Positions 30,692 through 40,542 of a stretch of 56,339 bases of DNA are shown here, in pieces (the first letter of the stretch is position 1; every line of letters starts with the position of its first letter). The position numbers and the translations under genes were made by a program. The stretch lies in the NCBI GenBank assembly GCA_032718475.1, contig JAUCBJ010003264.1, positions 1 through 56,339 on the forward strand, given 5' to 3'. This DNA comes from Nemertoderma westbladi (taxonomy: Eukaryota > Xenacoelomorpha > Nemertodermatida > Nemertodermatidae). The notes under the pieces were generated by a model, which was given only the letters and a program-made list of their open reading frames with translations, did no database searches and was not told the origin of the DNA.

Positions 30692-32218
30692 TTACCATAT
30701 GTTGGCAGTACTTGGAGTAAAGTTATTCAATGGAGTGTATGGCACAGCATGAGCACTCGGTTGAGTATGAGCCAGAACACTAGACTGTAGCGCCTTAGAA
30801 GTGCTGCCGGGAATACCTGTAAATGGGGATCCAGGTGGATCATTAATATTCAGCGCAGGCAGAGTAGGCCATGATGGCTTAGAGGCCTTATGTTCCTTGA
30901 AACATAGTAAAGAATTATGTCGCTTACCACAATGTTGGCAGCTATATTTGGAGGAACAATCCTTTGTCTGGTGGGTACCAAAACAGTTTGTACAACAAAG
31001 TTTACATGACCTAACAAATGAAAGATGTGCAGCAACAGATTTATTCATAAATATAGGGCAGTCATGGAAACGATGAAGGGGGCCTTTGCATGCAAGACAG
31101 GAAGGAGGTGCTGTCGATTCACCCACAGCCAGAGCTGCAGAGATAGAACCACGAGAGGTGAATGAACGTCCATGGTTATAGTCTACCAACACTGAGCCAT
31201 GTGGTATGCGAGTTGAAGTACTGGTACCACAAGAAGTGGCTGTAAATGCTACAGATTCCCGTGATTCAAGTTCCGAAGACACAAATTGAAGAAGACTATC
31301 AAGGTCAAACCGTTTAGAAGCTTGACAGTTATGGTTCCATACCAGTACGATGTCTAGTGGAAGTTTCTGCAGCAATAGTGGAGCTAACAGTAAGGATGTC
31401 AGGTCTGTGGTAGAATTAGTGTTCAGGGAAGAAGATGGCCCCATGGAGGGGGGGGGGGGCATGGGTGTGGATCTATTTCTGTAGAGAGATGGCGGATCTC
31501 CCTAAGAGAACCCTCGAATGCATCCATGGTTTTACGAAATCCACGAATATCCTTGTCTTTAATAGGGGGTAGGGAACATAGACGACTGGCATACATTCCT
31601 ATAAGAAGATGTGGATTTCCGAAACGGCGTTTCAGCAAAGAAATAGCAGCGCTATAATTTGAAGATCAAACTGAAAGACCATAGAGAGCATCTTTGGCCT
31701 CCCCCTGGAGGCAACTCTGCAGACTTTTGTACATCTCCAAGCTGTGGGTTGTCATGGATTAGTGCACAAAACTGGTCCCAAAAGGGGTGCCAGTAAAGAT
31801 AGTCCCCATTGAAAGAAGGGACAGAGATCCGCATAGAAAGGGGGTCCAGGAGATGGCACCCTACTGTCCACACTTGAAAGTAATTGTTTGGTTTTAAAAA
31901 TTATTTGATCCAAATCATGGTCGTAATTGGAAGGGGAGGATTTAGAATACCCCAATTCGATAAGTTCAGAGTCAATTATATTTAGTAACTGGTGTTGACA
32001 GTCTGCCAGTTCAACAAGATAGGCTAGGTCATCAGCATTAATATTTTTTTTCTCTGTACTATTGCAAACTTCTAATTGTCTGATTAGGGATGTAGCCTAA
32101 AAAACGGCCAGACTCACATTGATGTTTCAGGACTTCAATATGCCCATCGATATCCTCCTGGAATATATCAACATCACTGGAATCTCTGTTGGGTGATGTA
32201 GGCCTGCTTATTGACATG
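30692..32218 (-). pseudogene. BEL-1 gag with zinc knuckles, frameshifted
   Basis: Translation could begin at ATG 32,218 (MSISRPTSPNRDSSD). Later frames carry the DUF1759-type capsid region (VPSFNGDYLYWHPFWDQF near 31,830-31,770; LKRRFGNPHLLIG near 31,638) and a Cys/His cluster (CCTNCFGTHQTKDC, then CQHCGKRHNSLLC) near 30,990-30,900. That cluster is the nucleic-acid-binding end of gag. At least two frameshifts and a stop near 32,098 break it, and a G run lies at 31,448-31,459. Confidence 0.8.
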
Positions 32219-32578
32219 CCGGTACTTTATTACAGTCAGACAGTACAGGCAAATGTGGGTTTTCAGTTTATTGTTCAGTTCAGTGTAAGTGAGTAGGAAA
32301 GCCGCGTTCAGCATTGACATTTGCCAGGTGTAGGCCTATTATGGCTGTGGTACCAGTACAGCATTACTTTATATGCAGATGTGAGGCTACCCACTGACTG
32401 GTATTAGTTAAATCCCACCTGGTGAATCCGGTTCGAAGAATGTGCGGGATGGTCGCGAATATAATATAAAAATCCAATAAGCTGTCAGCCATTAATAGTT
32501 AGGCTAATCATAATAGGCTAATAACTCAATAAGTTAGGTCCACCCAACACGAAACCTGTGTGGAAATAATTCCACACA
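32219..32578 (-). repeat. BEL-1 5' LTR
   Basis: Inferred from the TGTGTGG start, self-complementary tip (TGTGTGGAATTATTTCCACACA-type), a TATA-like ATATAAAG near 32,370 and two AATAAA-type signals near 32,275-32,230 (minus strand), lying immediately before the gag ATG. Only the first 55 bases are shared with the 3' copy, so the exact 3' boundary of the LTR is not fixed. Confidence 0.6.
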
Positions 32579-32589
32579 CCAACGTTGGG

Positions 32590-33800
32590 ATCTGGGATGA
32601 CGCGCAGATTGATTGCGCAGGTAGTTCTAGTGCCTGACTGTAAGTATTCCAGTCAGATTCTAGTGTCTTATTAGGCCTAGGTTCTACTGTAGCTTCTAGC
32701 TGGTATGTCCGAGACCTAGTGCGGCTGAGGCCCGGCTGAGCAGTCCGGCTTCTAAGTTTGACTGGCGTGCATGTCAGAGGCATGCTCGCGGCTTGCACCA
32801 ACAATCACTGCCAAGCAATAACAATCACAACAAATTGAGTTTAGTTTATAGCACAGCAGCAGTACAGCAGTATATATGTGTAGTTCAGATACCAATATCA
32901 GAGTCAGAGTATCAGAGAAAATTCAGATATGAGACCCATCACCCATACCTACTCAGGCGCACATGACCCACCATTGGCTGTGCAGCTCATCTGCTGGGCC
33001 ATGCCCTGTACCCCTGCTGCCAGGTGCAGGTTGCAGTGAAGGGCACTCAGAGTGGACATGAAAACACTCTACTCCTGACCAGCCAATGGTAGATCACCAT
33101 CTGCCTGGCCAGGCCATATACCCCTGCAGCCAAGTATATGGGTCCTTAATCCAGGACCAAGGGCATCCCTATCCCAGAACGAAAGGGGTCGTAGTTACAG
33201 GACCAGATTTACTCTTAGTAATAGGGTCTGTACAGCCACAGGTGGCACCTCCTTTATGCTGCATGGAGGTGGCAAGTTTTCTTGATCAATGACCTAGAAT
33301 ACCTGACCTGACCAAAGTATACTTGGGTGCCAGATAATGTTTTACATTAGTTAAATAATGTGTTCGCAATCGTCCAAACCGAATTGTGCTGAACATGATG
33401 TCTGAGTCCGATACCAAATAAATGGTCTGTCTTATTAATGTTACATTAACGTTTTGCTATGATGCTGTTCTCTCGTGCTGCACGAAGGCCCCACTCGTGT
33501 ATGTTGTAACATACTTCAGTGTTGCTTGTATCCTTTTCAGGATAATGAGCCTATCCTTGTTACTATGTAGTAGTCCCTAACAGCAACCATTCCTTATTAG
33601 CCCTAGACTTGTTTGCGATCAACGGTTCACTCAAGTCCGTACTTTTGGGGCTTTAACTGGTTATCTGTCTGTTACTTACTTTATAATCAATGATAATTGA
33701 AAATATGTAAAAGTCAAGACGACCACAGTGCGTTTTCCACCCAAACATCCCAGCTAGGAAGCATCCGCCTGCACCCGTAATACCAGAAACTCTGTATTAC
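32590..33800. other. Spacer with two short diverged direct repeats
   Basis: Two copies of about 45 bp (around 32,988-33,032 and 33,098-33,142), each with a CATCTGC...GGCCA...ACCCCTGC pattern, lie in otherwise unassigned sequence. Near 33,470-33,500 a CTCTCGTGC...CGAAGGCCC motif also occurs in the 2112-bp repeat units further right, so an LTR-like fragment is possible. No gene is supported. Confidence 0.35.
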
Positions 33801-34335
33801 CGCTTTGTATCATGGTATCCAGGCAACAATATTAACTATCAATGCTGGATACCCTGACAATCATCCCATGACGAAGGTCCTATTGATCAGGAAGAAGGTC
33901 CGAAATTATCTACAAATCTTTATCATAAAGGCATGGGAATTTGTAACTCATGTGAACATGATTATGAAACTCTCTTATTGGACAACGTTATTAGCGTCAC
34001 ATATAACATTGATGATCTACATAAAGTAAAGAAACTTTTAATTTTAAATCGCTTTTTATCTCTAAATATACCAATATACTATACAGTAACATATTGCAGT
34101 ATCGCCATAGGTGGATTCTAGAAGTCCGATTCAATAAGAAACAACGTTAGTATTATATTAAAGGCATATTAAATGCAATTCTGGATGATATATGGCCTAC
34201 CAGATGTTATCCCTCTTCAGGGCCAGTTTGCGAAATAATAATACAATACAGTTAACTTCACGTACTTAAACATTAAAACTCGTGTTGGTAAATAATAAAA
34301 ATAATGGGAAACGCCAACACACCCAAATTAATTAA
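33801..34335. other. Spacer, unassigned open frames
   Basis: Two overlapping short plus-strand frames (33,805-34,029 and 33,933-34,121) have no recognisable domain. They may be upstream debris of the LINE that follows. Confidence 0.3.
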
Positions 34336-35500
34336 AAAACAGTCCACACAGAACTAACGGATTACCTAACAAAACATGCAATATTGGATGGATTGGACAA
34401 TTTGGATTTAGATACAAACGATCCACACAACAGGCATTGCTAACTTTACACGGACATATTACAGAATCAATTGACAAGGGTAAATTTGCCATCGGTGTGT
34501 CATTGGGCCTTTAGGCCTTTGACACCGTCAACCACGCAATACTCTTACAAAAACTAAAACACTATGGTATAGTAGATACAGCACTAGCATGGTTCAAAAA
34601 CTACCTATCAGAAAGAACTCAATTCGTTAAAATAGGATCAGAACAATCAGAACTACGTACAATCACAATAGGACTACACCAAGAAACCTTGCTCAGCCCT
34701 CTGTTATTTATTATTTATTGTAACGATTTAACACGAGTGACTACAGAATCAATATCAACATTACTATTAACAAGTCACCCATTGAACAACGAACAGTCAT
34801 AAAATCCCTGGGAGTTCTAATTGACCAACACCTCACCTGGAAATACCATTACGAACATATACGTAACAAACTAAGCCGAAACATCGGCATACTTAATAGA
34901 ATAAAATGCTTTCATTCTTAGACCCGAAACCGCAGCTACACTATATAACACAATGATCAACAACCCATACCTAAACTACTGTAATGTCGCCTGGGCTGGT
35001 GCATTCTACAACCGCACAGACACTGACACCGACACCGACCAACAGAATAGAACGAAACATACATACGCAGACGAAAACAACTCAAACCTACAGACAAACC
35101 AACAACATCATACAGAACGATCCACCATTTACAACAAAATGCCAAAAACCTAGTATTAAAGACAGGTCACTCCAATTTTAATCCACTAACAATTAGAGAA
35201 ATTTATATTTAATCAGGTTACTAACATCTGCCACGGTCACTTACACAACTCCGTCCCGACTGACATATTCTCATCACTGCTCATACCAGTATCTAATACG
35301 CATGACCACATCACACGTAACGTGACTAATAACCACTGTACTATACCGAGAACACGACTACAGATTGCTAGACAGTCAATCTGGTTCAGAGCCCACTCTG
35401 CACACTCGAAGTGTGAACTCACTCCCCACATTTGTACGCAAGGCACAAACTTTAAAATCATTAAATTCAAACCTAAGTACGTTATTAAAAAACATTAAAT
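34336..35500 (+). pseudogene. Plus-strand CR1/jockey-like LINE, RT remnant
   Basis: Although broken by many stops, the plus strand reads RT order clearly: LTDYLTKHAI, FGFRYKRSTQQALLTLH, a motif A relative in which the catalytic start is lost (GVSLGL-stop-AFDTVNHAILL), AWFKNYLSERTQFVKI, then LLSPLLFIIYCNDL. The YADD segment is deleted. The thumb follows (KSLGVLIDQHLTWKYHYEHI) and then NPYLNYCNVAWAG near 34,960. The end contains SEPTLHTRSVNSLPTFVRKA near 35,390. It is clearly ancient, since stops and indels occur throughout. Confidence 0.8.
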
Positions 35501-36419
35501 CACAGTAGGATAAAATAGAAATCTTGAATCCACTGACGCAACAAATATAATAAAAAATACTGTCCTAATCTAATCATATGGCAACTAATGTAATGGGCCT
35601 TCCCGATTTAACCGCCATCTATACTGCGCAAATAAAATTTATTACCTAAAATTTATAATAAAAATCCTACTGTAATAATAACATACCGGTAACTAAATAT
35701 ACTGTATTATTACAGTAGTTCTCTATAATTTATTATTTAATGCTTATTTTAATACCTAACCAATTAGTATAGAATTATAAAAGAACTAAGAGCGACGCAC
35801 TCGCGATATTCAACTCATTGGGGATATGGATCTTTTTCAGGGTTCATGCAATTCCATCCAGTTTTCTTTGGCGACCTCCTCAACTGCTGCACTTCATGTA
35901 CATTCACGGATTGCAGATAAATGACCCAGCAGCTTGATTAACTAACTATATGGACGGACATACTGAATATAGCTAGTACTAGACGATAGTGATGGACGAA
36001 CTGGAACTACACTGTACTAGGTTTGCCCCTATGTATGTATGTGTAGTGTAATATAGACTATTGAGTTCATAAGCACTGAATTAGAGCACAAAATAGGAAG
36101 AATTAAACGAATACACAGAAATCGGAATGATATACCAATAAATAGTCCTATGAATGAATATTAATATAATGATGATATAGAGTAAATTAATTGTCGTTAT
36201 GCATGTCAAAATTGTAGTGAATATTAATAGCAATAAGTAATATAAATAACTAAAGTCGTTACAAGTTTGTCAATTAAACAGCTATGCATTATTTATAAAG
36301 TAAACAAGTAGATAGAAATGGACTAATATAATATATTAGTAACCATATTAATATTATTAATATGGTTTGTCGAATAAATAATACGTAAAGTAAATTAAGG
36401 GTTAGATTGTCAGAAACTA
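35501..36419. other. AT-rich spacer
   Basis: Unassigned sequence. A perfect short palindrome, ACCATATTAATA with its complement around one T, lies at 36,342-36,366. No coding support was found. Confidence 0.35.
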
Positions 36420-36600
36420 TTTATAATAAGTTTCGCGCAGCATCGAGTATGACTCGCATTCTAGAATAAAGTGTCGTTCATCCTCTATCGAGCCACAATG
36501 ACATAATCTGAGTTCCCTTGGAGTTCTGTTGTATCGCCCGTTCTCGATCGCTAGCTCGTGTGAGGATGTTCTAATTCGTGGGAAGGAGACGATGTCATTG
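36420..36600 (-). pseudogene. LINE RT C-terminal zinc-tail remnant
   Basis: The minus strand reads SFPRIRTSSHELAIENGRY, then LRLCHCGSIEDERHFILEC and YSMLRETYYK. This is the characteristic C-terminal Cys-x-Cys...EDExHFxxxC...LR segment of invertebrate LINE RTs, like the end of LINE-A. Only about 60 codons remain. It marks another 5'-truncated insertion about 600 bp upstream of the FHA gene. Confidence 0.75.
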
Positions 36601-37181
36601 TAAGAGCATTGTCACAATATTACTATATAGCCCTACATTATAATATGGTGGGACAGTAACTTGTGTATTCATAATTATATACGGCATGTGTGCTCCTAAT
36701 AATAATATTGATTAGGTGTTTAACAAAAAACTATTTTAAAATCAATTTACTTGGTCACTTAGTAAATCTTATCTTAGTCTCATGCAATGTCGGAACTTCG
36801 TCCTGTAGTTTCGGACCTCCGTCCTATTCGGACCTTCATCCTGGAATCTATCATTATTTGGCATTTGAAATAAGGCAGAGCATTAGTTAATTAATGGAAT
36901 TCCCCTAACTCCAATGCACTTGGCTGTAATCATACTGGGTGGATTATAAAGTGGCTATTGCTATGTTAGTGTATAATTATATTACACAGTACCAATTCAA
37001 TAGCCATGACACATAATTATTTATAAACCAGGATGTAACCTTAAATTTGAGATTTATTGTAAATAGATGGCATACGAATAACAGTGATTATTAAATATAT
37101 ATTATGAGGGTAATAAATAAAAATTACATTTGAATAAAAAATAGAATTAGTTGGTTGAATATTGTTTATTCGATAAATAAT
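36601..37181. promoter_or_regulatory. Upstream region of the FHA-repeat gene
   Basis: This AT-rich sequence must hold the promoter or an upstream intron of the FHA-repeat gene, if that gene is expressed. I see no specific promoter element that I would trust. A nearby TCCTGTAGTTTCGGACCTCCGTCC segment at 36,800-36,830 has short internal GGACCTxCxTCCT repeats. Confidence 0.25.
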
Positions 37182-40100
37182 ATGATTGATCCAGAAGATA
37201 CCACAGTGCCTTTTGGCACAGTTGAATCATACTTACCCACAAAATTTTTTGTATCTGCTACAGCTAGCATAGCTAATGCTGAAACGCTCCGGAAAGCCTT
37301 ACCTTGCGGAAAAGTCAACTGTCTTATCGACGAGAAAGTCTCCATAGGTCGCGGAGAAGGAAACGATATCTGGTTGAACCACGATCAGTGTTCCAGGTCG
37401 CTTCTTGAAATATTCGCGCGAAGAGAAAACTCTAATCAACTTAGTTTCTTTATAAAAAATGTTTCGAGGGCGAACCTTTTTTTTGTCGACAACAGACCCT
37501 GCAGCAGCGACGAGACGAGGCAACTAGACTCTCAATCGATTATAACTTTTATGTTTCCCTCTCCGAAGTTGGAGCTCGCTGTAGAAATACGCAATGGAGA
37601 TCCAGAATTTTACAACTTTCAGTTTGATATCGAGGATAAACACGACTTTATAATGCGAGAAATTAAGAAGGACTTGAATCCGTATAAAATTGATTCTGTG
37701 GAGGAAACTTCCAAAGCGGATGAGTTGGAGTCGACCCGTGTTGTCGGCGTAGAACCGTGGGAGATTCTCTATCCGTTGAGTTATAGTCCATCGTCTGGGA
37801 GTTCCTCTGCTGGGGTCAATGGACAGGTACTGGGGAGTTGTCGACAAAGGTTTCCAGGTAAAGCGGATGGGTTGACTTTGGATGGAGCTGCACAGGGAAT
37901 GGCAGTTGCGATGGATAGGCCGGTACTGGATGGAAGTGAACAGATAATGACAGTTGAGAGAGATGGACCCGAATTGGATGGAATTACACCCGAATTGACA
38001 ATTGAGGTAGAAAGACCGGAGTTGGATGGAATTGAACAAGGATTTACAGTCGATAGAGCAGAGATGGATGGAAATACACAGGGTTGTACGGATGGGAAAA
38101 ATGAGTTGGATGGAAAGACACAGGGTTTTACAGATGGGAGAAATGAGTTGGATGGAAAGACACAGGGTTTTATGGTTGGGAGAGCTGAGTTGGATGTATT
38201 AAATACACAGAGTTTTACAGTTGGGAGAGCTGAGCTGGATGGAAAATCACAGGGTTTTATAGTTGAGAGAGATGAGTTGGATGAAAAATCACAGGGTTTT
38301 ACGGTTGGGAGAGCTGAGTTGGATGGAAAAACACAGGGCTTTACGGTTGGGAGATCTGAGTCGGATGGAAAGACACGGGGTTTTACGGTTGGGAGAGCTG
38401 AGTTGGATGGAAAATCACAGGGTTTTACGGTTGGGAGAGCTGAGTTGGATGGAAAATCACAGGGTTTTACGGTTGGGAGAGCTGAGTTGGATGGAGAATC
38501 ACAGGGTTTTACGGTTGGGAGAGCTGAGTTGGATGGAAAATCACAGGGTTTTACGGTTGGGAGAGCTGAGTTGGATGGAAAATCACAGGGTTTTACGGTT
38601 GGGAGAGCTGAGTTGGATGGAAAATCACAGGGTTTTACGGTTGGGAGAGCTGAGTTGGATGGAAAATCACAGGGTTTTACGGTTGGGAGAGCTAAGTTGG
38701 ATGGAAAATCACAGGGTTTTACGGTTGGGAGACCTGAGTTGGATGGAAAAACACAGGGTTTTACAGTTGAGAGAGATGAGTTGGATGGAAAAACACAGGG
38801 TTTTACGGTTGAGAGAGCTGAGTTGGATGGAAAGACACAGGGTTTTACAGTTGAGAGAGCTGAGTTGGATGGAAAGACACAGGGTTTTACAGTTGAGAGA
38901 GCTGAGTTGAATGGAAAATCACAGGGTTTTACAGTTGGGAGGGCTGAGTTGGATAGAAAATCACAGGGTATTACGGTTGGGAGAGCTGAGTTGGATGTAA
39001 ATACAAAGGGTTTTACAGTTGAGAGAGCTGAGTTGGATGGAAAGACACAGGGTTTTACAGTTGAGAGAGCTGTGTTGAATGGAAAATCACAGGGTTTTAC
39101 AGTTGAGAGAGATGAGTTGGATGTAAATACACAGGGTTTTACAGTTAGGAGAGCTGAGTTGGATGTAAATACACAGGGTATTACAGTTGAGAGAGATGAG
39201 TTGGGTGGAAAGACACAGGGATTTATGGATGGGAGAGGTGAGTTGGATGGAAATACACAGGGTTTTATGGATGGGAGAGCTGAGTTGGATGTAAATAAAC
39301 AGGGTATTACGGTTGGGAAAGCTGAGTTGGATGGAAAAACACAGGGTTTTACAGTTGGGAGAGCTGAGTTGGATGTAAATACACAGGGTTTTACGGTTGG
39401 GAGAGCTGAGTTGGATAGAAAATCACAGGGTTTTACGGTTGGGAGAGATGAGTTGGATGTAAATACACAGGGTTTTACAGTTGAAAGAGATGGTCCGGAA
39501 TTTGATGGAGATACACAGGAATTAACATTTGAAAGAGACGGGCCGACATTGGATGGAATTGCACAGAGGTTGACAGTTGAGAGATATGGGTCGGCATTGA
39601 ATGTCAATTCACAAGGATTGACAGTTGAAGGAGATGGGCAGACATTCGGTGGTGTTAGTCAGGGCCATACCAGAAACAAGGCTGGGCGACTTCGTCAGAA
39701 TCAACGGGTTAAATTTCAAAACGCAACAATTATTCCTAACAGCCAATCACTCAAGGGTTGCGCAATCCTCAACCCTTTTAAGCCATCCTATTCCATTTCA
39801 AACACCCCATCAACCTTACCAAATACAAATACATCAATTCCAACCTGTTTGCGAACAACTGACACAGAAAAGATATTGGAGTTATCACGATTAATTGCCA
39901 CGGTGCCAGATAGAAATTTAGCAATGGAATTGTTGAATAGTTGTGAAGCATCGAAAGTGAACTCGTTTATGGGACCAAATGTAAGAAGAACAAACCCTAG
40001 TCTTGCCGAGACCATACTGCACACCATACCCGGAAGTCTGGACACTGTAAACAAAGTCGCCATGTCCTATGTGATAATCCTGCTGAATGCCTTGGAAATT

Positions 40101-40496
40101 CCTCTCTCACAGCGTCACTTCTTCCTCCATAAATGGCCGGAGCACGGCAGCATAATTCGGAAGAACATCGATGAGATAACGGAGTTTGGTAGAAATCCCA
40201 ACGCTGATGTTTACTTAAATAGCGTGTTTGCACACCGTCGCTACTTCTATATTACATATGGTAAACTGGAAAGATCTTTCTTTATTGGACGGTATGTCTC
40301 TACTGACATGGATTATAATCACAACTCAATGGCTGAATATCAGACTCCGCCTCTCAAAATCAATGATATCATCACTCTTCCTAATATCGACATCAGTTTC
40401 AAGGTGATGGTGGAAGTGAATAGGATGGCCAAAGAGTATAAAGTTGTATTCCTTGATGAATTAAAACTCCCCATGATATACAATAATACTAATTGA
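37182..40496 (+). CDS. Double-FHA (TIFA-like) protein with 34 [S/T]QGF repeats
   Basis: A single open frame of 1104 codons starts at ATG 37,182; the open frame begins earlier at a TTG, 37,155. Domains: N-terminal acidic Thr motif MIDPEDTTVPF (T7/T8); FHA1, about 42-150, with VSIGRG (G56, R57), CSR (S71, R72), FFIKNVS (N93); a 16-residue-unit edge, about 240-290; 34 units of GRAELDGKSQGFTV type; a 16-residue-unit edge; a helical linker; FHA2, about 985-1090, with EFGRNPNADV and AHRRYFYI. The LSFFIKNVSRANLFFVDNRP strand order resembles TIFA, an adaptor whose FHA domain binds a phospho-Thr near its own N-terminus to build oligomers. FHA2 lacks the canonical SR serine (AHRR). The function here is inferred. 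It could be an intron-poor host gene or one large exon. A LINE remnant follows 46 bp after the stop. Confidence 0.8.
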   Translation: MIDPEDTTVPFGTVESYLPTKFFVSATASIANAETLRKALPCGKVNCLIDEKVSIGRGEGNDIWLNHDQCSRSLLEIFARRENSNQLSFFIKNVSRANLFFVDNRPCSSDETRQLDSQSIITFMFPSPKLELAVEIRNGDPEFYNFQFDIEDKHDFIMREIKKDLNPYKIDSVEETSKADELESTRVVGVEPWEILYPLSYSPSSGSSSAGVNGQVLGSCRQRFPGKADGLTLDGAAQGMAVAMDRPVLDGSEQIMTVERDGPELDGITPELTIEVERPELDGIEQGFTVDRAEMDGNTQGCTDGKNELDGKTQGFTDGRNELDGKTQGFMVGRAELDVLNTQSFTVGRAELDGKSQGFIVERDELDEKSQGFTVGRAELDGKTQGFTVGRSESDGKTRGFTVGRAELDGKSQGFTVGRAELDGKSQGFTVGRAELDGESQGFTVGRAELDGKSQGFTVGRAELDGKSQGFTVGRAELDGKSQGFTVGRAELDGKSQGFTVGRAKLDGKSQGFTVGRPELDGKTQGFTVERDELDGKTQGFTVERAELDGKTQGFTVERAELDGKTQGFTVERAELNGKSQGFTVGRAELDRKSQGITVGRAELDVNTKGFTVERAELDGKTQGFTVERAVLNGKSQGFTVERDELDVNTQGFTVRRAELDVNTQGITVERDELGGKTQGFMDGRGELDGNTQGFMDGRAELDVNKQGITVGKAELDGKTQGFTVGRAELDVNTQGFTVGRAELDRKSQGFTVGRDELDVNTQGFTVERDGPEFDGDTQELTFERDGPTLDGIAQRLTVERYGSALNVNSQGLTVEGDGQTFGGVSQGHTRNKAGRLRQNQRVKFQNATIIPNSQSLKGCAILNPFKPSYSISNTPSTLPNTNTSIPTCLRTTDTEKILELSRLIATVPDRNLAMELLNSCEASKVNSFMGPNVRRTNPSLAETILHTIPGSLDTVNKVAMSYVIILLNALEIPLSQRHFFLHKWPEHGSIIRKNIDEITEFGRNPNADVYLNSVFAHRRYFYITYGKLERSFFIGRYVSTDMDYNHNSMAEYQTPPLKINDIITLPNIDISFKVMVEVNRMAKEYKVVFLDELKLPMIYNNTN
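38052..39482 (+). repeat. 42-bp coding minisatellite, 34 units
   Basis: The array is exactly 1431 bp, 34 units of 42 bp with one 45-bp unit (unit 4). The consensus peptide is GRAELDGKSQGFTV or ERAELDGKTQGFTV. Of the 34 units, 31 contain Ser-Gln or Thr-Gln and 28 contain [S/T]-Q-x-Phe. Units 9-15 are almost identical, which suggests recent homogenisation; outer units are more diverged. The reverse strand and another plus frame are also open here only because 42 is a multiple of three. Confidence 0.95.
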
Positions 40497-40542
40497 ATTA
40501 TAGATTGTATTGAAACCAGTGTGACTCATTTATTTTATATAT

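Larger units (their letters stand above)
29205..32578 (-). mobile_element. BEL-1, BEL/Pao LTR retrotransposon, internally deleted
   Basis: A minus-strand element with related LTR starts at both ends: TGTGTGGAATTATTTCC at 32,578 (5' side) and at 29,276 (3' side), followed by about 55 shared bases. Between them lie gag (about 32,218-30,692), an aspartic protease (30,657-29,887) and the extreme C-terminal pol segment (29,763-29,305). RT, RNase H and most of integrase are absent, which indicates a large internal deletion, and gag is frameshifted. It could at most be mobilised by another element. Confidence 0.85.

Noticed and set aside
38263-38910. A 215-codon plus-strand frame inside the same array
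   Set aside because: An alternative reading of the 42-bp units only; it ends when the repeats diverge.
37781-39607. A 608-codon minus-strand open frame opposite the FHA-repeat gene
   Set aside because: It exists because the 42-bp unit keeps every frame free of stops. It has no domain outside the repeat, while the plus frame has FHA domains at both ends.
37182-40496. Naming the double-FHA gene TIFA or MDC1
   Set aside because: FHA1 resembles TIFA and the repeats recall MDC1 TQxF motifs, but BRCT domains are absent, size and architecture fit neither, and no search could be run, so no symbol is given.
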